Source: Rhodospirillaceae bacterium (lineage in GTDB: Bacteria > Pseudomonadota > Alphaproteobacteria > Rhodospirillales > Magnetovibrionaceae). From it: a stretch of DNA of 12,914 nucleotides. Shown here in pieces: positions 6,980 through 12,914 of this stretch. A model generated the notes under the pieces. It was not told the DNA's origin. It did no database searches and saw only the letters and a list, made by a program, of their open reading frames with translations. Position numbers and translations under genes: made by a program. How positions within the stretch are numbered: position 1 is the stretch's first letter; each line of letters opens with the position of its first letter. Location: positions 716-13,629 of the forward strand of contig NVSZ01000060.1 in NCBI GenBank assembly GCA_002732845.1. The letters run 5' to 3'.

Positions 6980-7031
6980 TATTTTAAGGGAAATGAAAAG
7001 ACCCTATGTATTTTAAGGGATAAGAAAAGAC
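6980..7031. repeat. Two-copy tandem repeat between the dehydrogenase and cold-shock genes
   Basis: Two 23-bp units (6980-7002 and 7009-7031) match at 21 of 23 positions and sit 29 bp apart. Both begin TATTTTAAGGGA and end GAAAAGAC or its close match. The second unit ends one base before the last base of the dehydrogenase stop codon. On the minus strand, toward the cold-shock gene, each unit reads GTCTTTTC then CCCTTAAAATA, and TAAAAT resembles a -10 element. Tandem promoters or a paired protein-binding site are possible; this is inference. Confidence 0.6.
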
Positions 7032-7032
7032 T

Positions 7033-8322
7033 TTAGAGCCGCCATAAAGTGATGCCCTCGGGGGTCAGGTCCCGATCCAGCACGCCGCGCACATCAATAA
7101 CCACACCTTTTTGGTCTTTGAGCAGGCTGGTTATAAAGGCCCATCCGCCTTGACGGTATTCAAAGTGGGGAACCGCGACAATGACGGCATCGGCCGGGGC
7201 CAAATCATCAATATCTGACAACGTTAAGTCATATTCGTGTTTGGCTTCAGCGGCATTGGCCTCTGGGTCGTGAACTTGAATATCCATGCCGAAAGTCTCA
7301 AGTTCATCAATAACATCAATGACTTTGGTGTTGCGCAGATCCGGCACATCTTCTTTGAATGTTAGGCCCAAAACGGTGATGAGGTTCTTAGACGGAGCCC
7401 CAAGTTTATTTTTCAGCACCAATTTTACGGTTTGCTGGGCAATAAACGCGCCCATTTCATCATTAATATGACGTCCGGCCAAAATCATTTTGGGTTGGTG
7501 TCCGGCCTGTTCCGCGCGATACGTCAGGTAATACGGATCAACGCCAATGCAATGCCCGCCCACCAAGCCCGGCGAAAATTTCAAAAAATTCCACTTTGTG
7601 CCCGCAGCCTTCAAAACATCGGTGGTATCGATGTTGAGGCGGTTGAAAATTTGCGCCAATTCATTCATCAAGGCGATGTTGATGTCGCGCTGGGTATTTT
7701 CAATGACCTTGGCGGCCTCGGCGGTTTTGATGGTGGGGGCTTTGTGCACGCCCGCCGTCACAACCGAGCTATAAACGTTTGCCACGGTTTGTAGAGTTGC
7801 GTGGTCTTGTCCAGACACCACCTTTGTGATGGTTTCAAAACGATGCTCTTTATCGCCGGGATTGATGCGTTCGGGGGAATAGCCCACCCAAAAATCCGTT
7901 CCGCATTTCAGGCCGGATGTTTCTTCCAGAACCGGAACACAGATGTCTTCGGTGGCACCGGGATAAACGGTCGATTCATAAACAACAATGTCGCCATTTT
8001 TTAAATATTGCCCAATGGTTTTGGACGCCGAGACCAGTGGGGAAAGATCAGGAGTATGGGCATCATCAACCGGGGTTGGCACGGTGACGATGTGAAAATC
8101 AGCCTTGGCCAAATCTGCAGCATCGGTGGTCAGCAACAAATCACTGGCGGCCAAATCGGGATCTGTGACTTCTCCGGTGATGTCATGACCAGCGATCAGG
8201 CCGTCAACCCGAGGCTTAGAAATATCAAAAGCCACCACCGGTCCCAATCGTCCAAATGAAACGGCAACCGGTAATCCGACATAGCCCAGACCCGTAACGG
8301 AAATCAAGCGGTTATGGCTCAT
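7033..8322 (-). CDS. UDP-sugar 6-dehydrogenase, TviB/WbpA/VipA type (UDP-N-acetylglucosamine/galactosamine dehydrogenase)
   Basis: This cytosolic NAD+-dependent enzyme oxidises C6 of a UDP-hexosamine in two steps to the uronic acid, supplying precursors for capsule, O-antigen or exopolysaccharide. In 429 residues I see the N-terminal Rossmann motif GLGYVG (11-16), VPTPVD, and the substrate region ENTQRDINIALMNELA typical of the TviB/WbpA branch. VGGHCIGVDPYYL carries the catalytic Cys258. The C-terminal UDP-binding domain has VLGLTFKEDVPDLRNT. I start at ATG 8322 because AGGAG (8335-8331) sits 8 nt upstream; the in-frame GTG at 8331 overlaps that AGGAG. No glycosyltransferase, epimerase or polymerase gene is near, so it is detached from any polysaccharide cluster. 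The upstream neighbour, 65 nt away on the same strand, is the secreted nuclease. Exact sugar specificity is not decided. Confidence 0.92.
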   Translation of the reverse strand: MSHNRLISVTGLGYVGLPVAVSFGRLGPVVAFDISKPRVDGLIAGHDITGEVTDPDLAASDLLLTTDAADLAKADFHIVTVPTPVDDAHTPDLSPLVSASKTIGQYLKNGDIVVYESTVYPGATEDICVPVLEETSGLKCGTDFWVGYSPERINPGDKEHRFETITKVVSGQDHATLQTVANVYSSVVTAGVHKAPTIKTAEAAKVIENTQRDINIALMNELAQIFNRLNIDTTDVLKAAGTKWNFLKFSPGLVGGHCIGVDPYYLTYRAEQAGHQPKMILAGRHINDEMGAFIAQQTVKLVLKNKLGAPSKNLITVLGLTFKEDVPDLRNTKVIDVIDELETFGMDIQVHDPEANAAEAKHEYDLTLSDIDDLAPADAVIVAVPHFEYRQGGWAFITSLLKDQKGVVIDVRGVLDRDLTPEGITLWRL

Positions 8323-8387
8323 CAACGACACTCCTTTAAAGTATTAGTCTCTGTCTAAAGGTATGGGGAGGGGTGTGCAAGGCTGAT

Positions 8388-9272
8388 TTAGTGGCAATCA
8401 CCTATATTTTCAGGCATAGGTACGCCCCAAAAGTCCTCGTCATGGGCGTTTTCAACATCCGAATTTTGTAAAAAATGAATACCCGTACGTTGTGTAATTT
8501 GGCTCAAAGTGGTCACAGAGTCTCGCCACGTGCCCCGTTTTCCATAATCATTCCATTCAAAGAGCGCGGCCAGAACCTTATAACGCTCTCCGCCTTGACC
8601 TCGGCCTTGGTCTTGACTTTGGGCGACGATGATTTTGTAATAACATTTTGGCACCACGGGCGTGTGGGGCGCTGTGCCGATGGTGGGGATGGCGGCCACT
8701 TGTCCGTAAACTCCGGAAAAATCCCAAAGAACCTGATCTTTTTGTTCCACCAGTTTGCGAAAAGTGCTTTCCATACCCAGCCAAGGCCCCGCATTAAATT
8801 TTTGTTTTTGTGGCACCACATTGGTCAGGTTAAAGGTCGCCTTATAGGCAAGAGTGTTCCAGCTGAGATCATGGGCGGGCACGATGTGGCCGCGGGAAAA
8901 ACCTGAATGTATATAGCTTTTGTCCTGCGCTTGCAGAGAGCCTTCAATTTGGTTATTGGGAAAAAACTTAGGGCGGTTGCGTGAGGTTAAGTCTTTGATG
9001 TTTTTTGGGGTGAGCTTATGAACGGCCCAATTGGGCGTTTTGCGTTTGGTATCAAAACGCACAGCGTAAACGGCACGTTCACCGGCAAATATACACAAAT
9101 CCGTAACCGTATCCGATACTGCAGGAGGGATTTCGGCGGTGGGAAATATATCAGGACAACTTGAAAAATCAGAACGCTGAGCCGGGGGCAGGCTGGCCTG
9201 TGGCTGACCAACCATCGTGCTGACAACAAGGATAAAACAGGTTGTCAAAACAACAGAAATTGAGAACTTCAT
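8388..9272 (-). CDS. Exported DNA/RNA non-specific endonuclease (NUC1/Serratia nuclease family) with SRGH active site
   Basis: This family cuts DNA and RNA with a beta-beta-alpha metal active site and one magnesium ion. The 294-residue protein starts with a signal peptide (basic MKFS, hydrophobic about 5-20, possible cleavage after GQPQA), so it should act in the periplasm or outside. The active-site motif is SRGHIVPAHD, with general-base His129. Canonical members have DRGH, so Asp is replaced by Ser126. Downstream, NLTNVVPQKQKFNAGPW gives the metal ligand Asn160, and Glu168 matches the family's conserved Glu (Serratia Asn119 and Glu127 by spacing). Mature cysteines at 40, 60, 210 and 293 could form two disulfides, as suits an exported protein. 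No inhibitor gene lies beside it, which argues against a toxin/immunity pair. ATG 9272 has only a weak ribosome-binding site, covered by a palindrome. Confidence 0.9.
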   Translation of the reverse strand: MKFSISVVLTTCFILVVSTMVGQPQASLPPAQRSDFSSCPDIFPTAEIPPAVSDTVTDLCIFAGERAVYAVRFDTKRKTPNWAVHKLTPKNIKDLTSRNRPKFFPNNQIEGSLQAQDKSYIHSGFSRGHIVPAHDLSWNTLAYKATFNLTNVVPQKQKFNAGPWLGMESTFRKLVEQKDQVLWDFSGVYGQVAAIPTIGTAPHTPVVPKCYYKIIVAQSQDQGRGQGGERYKVLAALFEWNDYGKRGTWRDSVTTLSQITQRTGIHFLQNSDVENAHDEDFWGVPMPENIGDCH

Positions 9273-9279
9273 ACCGCAC

Positions 9280-9292
9280 CACTTTCAAAGTG
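9280..9292. promoter_or_regulatory. Palindrome just upstream of the nuclease start codon
   Basis: CACTTTCAAAGTG is a perfect 6-bp-arm palindrome with a single central base. It lies 7 nt before the nuclease ATG, on the minus strand, where the ribosome-binding site should be. It could be a small operator, or could hinder ribosome access. Its short length means chance occurrence is possible. Confidence 0.3.
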
Positions 9293-9330
9293 TATTTCCA
9301 ACACAATACAATTAAGAAGGATGGATGAGC

Positions 9331-9366
9331 TTTTTACAATTAAAAAGATTTATAAAAATAAAATAC
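9331..9366 (+). promoter_or_regulatory. AT-rich promoter-like stretch in the nuclease/rsmI divergent gap
   Basis: The 171-bp gap between two divergent genes contains one strikingly AT-rich block with TTTACA (9333-9338) and TAAAAT (9359-9364). Their spacing of 20 nt is longer than the ideal 17, so I do not claim a precise promoter. The block is the likeliest place for the rsmI promoter and leaves about 80 nt before its ATG. Confidence 0.3.
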
Positions 9367-9443
9367 ACGCATAAACGCGGGGTGGCGAGAACACAGGCAC
9401 GGTGCTATCAAGGGTGCAGATTTACGTCTTGGAGTTTCAAACC

Positions 9444-10295
9444 ATGCGGCACAAACGCCCACAACGTGGAAAAAACAAAGATCATCAGCGTGGCCCAGCT
9501 CGAAATGGCAAGGGTGGCAAAGGTGGATTTGATAAACCCGCCCCTCGGCCTTTGGCCGAACCCAAAGAGCTGTTGGAACCGGGGCTGTATGTGATTGCGA
9601 CGCCCATCGGAAACTTGGGCGACATCACTTTTCGCGCGGTGGAAACCTTGAAAGCCGTGGATGCCTTGGCGACCGAAGACACCCGGGTCACCGCCAAATT
9701 GCTGAGCCACCTGAGCATTGAAAAACCCCACCCCACGTTTTCGTGTCATGAACACAATGAACAAAGCACCATACACCGGGTCGAAAGCCTGATTGATGAA
9801 GGCCGCGCGGTGGGCTTGGTTTCGGACGCGGGCATGCCCGGCGTTTCGGACCCCGGCTATCGTTTGATCAGCACGTTATTAGAAAACGGCCGCAAGGTCG
9901 AAGTCATCCCCGGTGCCAATGCCGCGACTATGGCGTTGGTGGCGTCTGGCTTGTCGATGGCGAGTTTTACCTTTTTGGGCTTTCCGTCCAGAAAATCCGG
10001 GAAGCGGCAAAAGATGTTCGAGGCCGAGCGAGAAAGCGGACATACCCTGATCATGTACGAAAGCCCGCACCGCATCGGTAAATTGCTGGCCGATGCCTAT
10101 GCTGTGTTGGGCGATCGCCGCGCCGTTGTGGCGTTGGAACTGACCAAAAAGTTTGAGCGTTTTCACCGGGGAACCTTGGCCGATTTGGCCGAAGAATTTG
10201 CCGACCTGAAACCCAAAGGCGAGATCACCCTGATCGTCGAAGGTTTGCAGCGCAAAGCGAAACGAGACCGTTCAGATCAAGAGGACGATGATTAA
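9444..10295 (+). CDS. rsmI: 16S rRNA (cytidine1402-2'-O)-methyltransferase RsmI
   Basis: RsmI uses S-adenosylmethionine to methylate the 2'-OH of C1402 in the ribosomal decoding centre. Family motifs are intact: ATPIGNLGDIT (from about 52), the EDTR motif (78-81), DAGMPGVSDPG (128-138), PGANAA, and FLGFPSRKSGKR. The 283 residues include an N-terminal extension of about 46 residues rich in Gly, Lys, Arg and Asn that precedes the usual family start, and a charged end with EDDD. I start at ATG 9444 because GGAG (9431-9434) lies 9 nt upstream; an ATG at 9402 would add 14 residues but is less well supported. Its TAA shares one base with the ATG of the next gene, so translation is probably coupled. 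In many proteobacteria rsmI is followed by yraN, which is absent here. Confidence 0.95.
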   Translation: MRHKRPQRGKNKDHQRGPARNGKGGKGGFDKPAPRPLAEPKELLEPGLYVIATPIGNLGDITFRAVETLKAVDALATEDTRVTAKLLSHLSIEKPHPTFSCHEHNEQSTIHRVESLIDEGRAVGLVSDAGMPGVSDPGYRLISTLLENGRKVEVIPGANAATMALVASGLSMASFTFLGFPSRKSGKRQKMFEAERESGHTLIMYESPHRIGKLLADAYAVLGDRRAVVALELTKKFERFHRGTLADLAEEFADLKPKGEITLIVEGLQRKAKRDRSDQEDDD

Positions 10296-11272
10296 TGGCG
10301 CGCAAGGGCAATCAAAAATACAAGGGGGGTGCGGGGCGCGGCGGCACGCGTCAAACTTTTTTAAGCCGTTTGCGGAAGATTTTTGAGGTGCGCGAAGAAG
10401 AGGCTGAACATCTGGCCTCGATCCGCTTAAAAAGCTCCGTTCGGATCAATGCTCTTTCGCCGTTGGATGCGGATGAAATTTTGGCCCGCCTAGACGCACT
10501 GGGCGTTGAACTTGAACCTATTGAATGGTGTCCGGGGGCATACCATCTGCTCAGCGATAAACGCACCTTGGCCGAAAACGAATTGTTTCAGGACGGCCAT
10601 GTTTATATTCAAAATGCCTCCAGTTTGATTCCGGGCCTCGCCATGGCGCCTAAACCCCGTGACCGAATTTTAGACATCTGTGCGGCACCGGGCGGAAAAA
10701 CCGCCCATATTCAGGCCTTGGCGGGGGGCGAAGCCCAAATCACCGCCAACGACGCCATGAAACCGCGTTTGATTAAGCTGGAAGAAGTCCTGACACTCTT
10801 TCGCGTGAATAATACCCAAATCACTAATTTCGAAGGCCAGTTCATTGATCGCCACGTCGAAGGTCAATTTGATCGTATTTTATTGGATGCCCAATGCAGC
10901 GGCGAAGGCATGATGGATTTAAGCCACGGCGGGGCGTTGAAGTTTTGGAGCGAAGAGCGGGTGATGAAGATGAGTTACCTGCAACAAAAAATGCTGGCGG
11001 CGGCGTGGAAAGTCCTTAAACCCGGTGGCGTGCTGATCTATTCCACCTGCACCTTCGGCCCGGAAGAAAACGAAGCCCCGGTGGCGAGACTTTTAAAGCA
11101 CAACAAAGACGCCGAAATCGAAGCCATAGACCTAGACATTCCCGGACGGTATGAAGGCTTGAGCTCATGGGACGGTCAGAACTTTCCAGACGATCTGCAA
11201 AAAGCCATCCGCATCACACCGTCAACATTCTTAGAAGGCTTTTTTGTCTGTCGGTTGAAGAAAAAGGCCTAA
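10295..11272 (+). CDS. RsmB/RsmF (NOL1/NOP2/Sun)-family rRNA cytosine-C5 methyltransferase
   Basis: Members place 5-methylcytosine in rRNA or tRNA using S-adenosylmethionine and two cysteines. In 325 residues I see a basic Gly-rich start (ARKGNQKYKGGAGRGGTRQ), a pre-PUA-like N-terminal region (about 20-110), and motif I DICAAPGGKT (127-136). Motif IV is DAQCSGEG with Cys201, and motif VI is IYSTCTFGPEENE with nucleophile Cys252. Motif IV normally reads PCSG; here the proline is glutamine (codon CAA, 10892-10894). The protein ends soon after the catalytic core (FFVCRLKKKA), so the C-terminal PUA-like domain of E. coli RsmF is missing. It is closest to the RsmF/YebU-like short forms, but the target cytosine cannot be named. 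It starts inside the rsmI stop codon and its end overlaps the convergent LysR gene by 4 nt. Confidence 0.92.
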   Translation: MARKGNQKYKGGAGRGGTRQTFLSRLRKIFEVREEEAEHLASIRLKSSVRINALSPLDADEILARLDALGVELEPIEWCPGAYHLLSDKRTLAENELFQDGHVYIQNASSLIPGLAMAPKPRDRILDICAAPGGKTAHIQALAGGEAQITANDAMKPRLIKLEEVLTLFRVNNTQITNFEGQFIDRHVEGQFDRILLDAQCSGEGMMDLSHGGALKFWSEERVMKMSYLQQKMLAAAWKVLKPGGVLIYSTCTFGPEENEAPVARLLKHNKDAEIEAIDLDIPGRYEGLSSWDGQNFPDDLQKAIRITPSTFLEGFFVCRLKKKA

Positions 11273-12144
11273 AAGCCATAGCGATTTGTAAAATCGTCTT
11301 GGATCAGCCGGGCCAATTCAAGGGTAATGGCTGACGTGCTGTCGGGCCGCGTCCTTAAATTAATGTGAAATTCGGGAAGCGGGGGAAGCTCTGTGTTTTT
11401 GAGGATGGTCAAATCGTCAGGAACCGCTCTCGACAAAAATGGCGCAACGGCGATATCGGCTTTCAAGGTGGCAAAGACCGGTTCTAAACTGCCTTCCTGA
11501 CAGATTGCGCGCCAATTGATTTCGGCTTTGTTTAACGCTTCCACGGCAGAAGATCGAAAAGCGCAACTTTCTTCACCCAAAGACACAGAAAGCGGGCGTT
11601 CTTTATGGGCTTCGCCGCCTTTGGCACCGACCCATACCAAACGATCAGTGAGCAAAAACTGTTCCTGATTACCGCGCACCGCATCCGTCATCAACACCAG
11701 ATCAATCTTTTTGTCACACATTTTGGCGTGCAAGGCTTGTGAGTTGTCGCTGACCAACGTGACCAAAACATGGGGGTATGCGCGCCGAATAAGCCGCAAG
11801 GTTGGCGGCATCATGCTGGCGACCACATCGGGCGGAACGCCCAGTTTAACTTCCCCACTAAAATCTGTGCCCCACATATCGGTGACCAATTGATCGTTGT
11901 TGGCGACGGATTTATAGGCGCGGCTGAGCAAGCGTTCTCCGCCAGATGTCAGCCGCATGGCATCCACCGTGCGCTCAAACAATTTCAGGCTTAAGACGTC
12001 TTCCAAGCGTTTGATGCGTTGGCTGACCGCAGACTGGGTAAGGCTGACAATATTGGCCGCCCTGGTCATGCTTTTGGTTTCGGCCACCGCAATGAAGGCC
12101 CGCAACAAGCCGATGTCGATGTCACGCTGCATCTTCTTTGTCAT
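11269..12144 (-). CDS. LysR-family transcriptional regulator
   Basis: This 291-residue protein has an N-terminal winged helix-turn-helix (about 10-70) with DIGLLRAFIAVAETKSMTRA and LTQSAVSQRIKRLEDVLSLK, followed by FERT and a LysR substrate-binding domain (about 95-285). AAGGA lies 6 nt before ATG 12144. It is divergent from the LysE-type exporter gene across 103 bp, the standard arrangement of a LysR regulator and its target, so it probably controls that exporter in response to an exported compound and also regulates itself. The inverted repeats at 12155-12194 are candidate binding sites, and one arm abuts its own ribosome-binding site. Its stop codon overlaps the 3' end of the methyltransferase gene, and no terminator is visible there. 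The effector is unknown. Confidence 0.93.
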   Translation of the reverse strand: MTKKMQRDIDIGLLRAFIAVAETKSMTRAANIVSLTQSAVSQRIKRLEDVLSLKLFERTVDAMRLTSGGERLLSRAYKSVANNDQLVTDMWGTDFSGEVKLGVPPDVVASMMPPTLRLIRRAYPHVLVTLVSDNSQALHAKMCDKKIDLVLMTDAVRGNQEQFLLTDRLVWVGAKGGEAHKERPLSVSLGEESCAFRSSAVEALNKAEINWRAICQEGSLEPVFATLKADIAVAPFLSRAVPDDLTILKNTELPPLPEFHINLRTRPDSTSAITLELARLIQDDFTNRYGF

Positions 12145-12154
12145 TCGTAATCCT

Positions 12155-12194
12155 TATGACAAATAGAAGTAAAAGTAATTTGTCTTATTTTACT
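12155..12194. promoter_or_regulatory. Two interleaved inverted repeats in the lysR/lysE divergent gap; probable LysR operator
   Basis: Dyad A has arms GACAAAT (12158-12164) and ATTTGTC (12178-12184), extendable to 10-bp arms with one mismatch (12155-12187). Dyad B has arms AGTAAAA (12168-12174) and TTTTACT (12188-12194). Each has a 13-nt spacer and their centres are 10 bp apart, one helical turn. LysR regulators bind as tetramers at two neighbouring dyads, so this is a good candidate operator. The assignment to this regulator is inferred from position. Confidence 0.6.
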
Positions 12195-12247
12195 GTGTTT
12201 CCTAATTTAGGCAACAGGCTTCACATACAAAGTATAGGGGATGCGAC

Positions 12248-12844
12248 ATGGATATGGTTTCGACGGGTTTGTTTTTAGGCACGGCGGTGGCGTTGTTGGG
12301 ATCACCGGGGCCAGCCATTGCGGCTTTGCTTGCCGTTGGGCGCATCGAAGGCCTTAAACAAGGGCTTAAATATTACGGGGGCTTGCAAGTTGGGCTTGGC
12401 CTTGCTGCGGCTTTGAGTGGAGCCGGGGTGATGTCTTTCCTTGAGCTGTTTCCATCCGCGTTATACCTGATGACGATTATCGCGACGGTGTATTTGCTGT
12501 ATTTGGCCTATGCGATAGGCACTTCCCCGGTGGGAGTGGAGCGATCCAATAATGCGGTGTTGTCGTCGCCCTTGTCCGGACTTTTTCTGGGGCTTTCCAA
12601 TCCCAAGGCGTATGTGGCGTTTGTCTCGCTGTACGCCTCTTATGTGTTGGTTCCGGGTAATGCATCTGGAGATTTATGGGCAAAATGGGCGTTGTGTGTG
12701 GCGGTGATGATTGTTGTCGATATTATCTGGTTACTGGTCGGTGTGGGGTTAAAACAGACCCGCATGAGCGCGTCTAAAGAACGATTGTTCAACGTCAGCT
12801 TGGGGGGCATGATTGTGGTGGCGATGGGCTTAACGTTAATGTGA
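12248..12844 (+). CDS. LysE/RhtB-family exporter
   Basis: This 198-residue inner-membrane protein belongs to the LysE/RhtB superfamily, which exports amino acids and related metabolites using the proton motive force. The family motif SPGPA appears at the end of the first helix (FLGTAVALLGSPGPAIAALL). About five to six hydrophobic segments follow, with the conserved Asn-Pro-Lys in GLSNPKAYVAF. AGGGG (12236-12240) lies 7 nt before ATG 12248. Length is normal for the family. The divergent LysR gene is the likely regulator. The substrate is not indicated; lysine, arginine, threonine, homoserine lactone or cysteine-type exports all occur in the family. The gene ends 4 nt before a convergent partial gene, with no terminator visible. 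Confidence 0.92.
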   Translation: MDMVSTGLFLGTAVALLGSPGPAIAALLAVGRIEGLKQGLKYYGGLQVGLGLAAALSGAGVMSFLELFPSALYLMTIIATVYLLYLAYAIGTSPVGVERSNNAVLSSPLSGLFLGLSNPKAYVAFVSLYASYVLVPGNASGDLWAKWALCVAVMIVVDIIWLLVGVGLKQTRMSASKERLFNVSLGGMIVVAMGLTLM

Positions 12845-12848
12845 AGGC

Positions 12849-12914
12849 TTAACCCAAAATATCAATAATGCTGCCGCGGGGTTGAACTTCGCTGCTGCGG
12901 ATGGCTTCGGTAAT
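12849..12914 (-). CDS. 3' end of an unidentified gene cut by the window edge
   Basis: On the minus strand the frame from the right edge is open for 21 codons and ends in TAA at 12849-12851. It reads ITEAIRSSEVQPRGSI then IDILG. The even composition and the tight 4-nt spacing to the convergent exporter gene make a real C-terminus likely. I do not recognise the family from so short a piece. Confidence 0.55.
   Translation of the reverse strand: MTEAIRSSEVQPRGSIIDILG

Noticed and set aside
8388..9272. Nuclease as a secreted toxin with an immunity protein
   Set aside because: It has an ordinary signal peptide, no toxin-delivery domains, and no small immunity-like gene beside it.
9325..9594. Plus-strand frame starting in the gap before rsmI
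   Set aside because: It runs out of frame into rsmI, lacks family features, and would displace a well-placed rsmI ribosome-binding site.

Overview
This window looks like ordinary core chromosome of a free-living, ubiquinone-using alphaproteobacterium, most likely Rhodospirillales-like. The clues are the S21 protein with the alphaproteobacterial pattern [10 protein letters not shown], a COQ9-family gene next to def and divergent from rpsU, and a G+C content near one half. Genus cannot be fixed from sequence alone. I see no tRNA, rRNA, CRISPR array, insertion sequence, integrase, attachment site or replication origin. Genes are densely packed on both strands and no stretch of 300 bases lacks a gene.

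Left part (1-2700): a small unknown protein with a very basic tail, then an EamA-type exporter whose end overlaps ada, the self-methylating alkylation-damage repair protein and regulator. A strong two-way terminator ends ada and also serves rpsU (ribosomal protein S21), which runs toward it. The 3' end of rpsU carries a perfect 18-bp palindrome and a second small hairpin before that terminator.

Centre (2800-6700): divergent from rpsU are def (peptide deformylase), a COQ9-family gene 7 nt later, and a 300-residue protein I do not recognise 31 nt after that. These three look like one transcription unit. A SulP anion transporter with a C-terminal STAS domain follows, converging on a cold-shock protein gene that has its own terminator.

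Minus-strand block (6700-9272): in order of transcription, an exported non-specific nuclease of the DRGH family (here SRGH), a TviB/WbpA-type UDP-sugar 6-dehydrogenase, and the cold-shock gene. A 29-bp-period tandem repeat lies between the last two.

Right part (9273-12914): rsmI and an RsmB/RsmF-type m5C RNA methyltransferase overlap by one base and form a ribosomal RNA modification pair; both begin with Gly/Lys/Arg-rich tails. The second converges by a 4-nt overlap on a LysR regulator. That regulator is divergent from a LysE-family exporter across a 103-bp gap containing two interleaved inverted repeats, a classic regulator/exporter arrangement. The last 66 bases hold the 3' end of another minus-strand gene.

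I found no convincing undescribed multi-gene system. The best leads are the LysR/LysE operator structure, the motif deviations in the methyltransferase and nuclease, the tandem repeat before the cold-shock gene, the structured rpsU 3' end, and the unknown gene that travels with def and COQ9.
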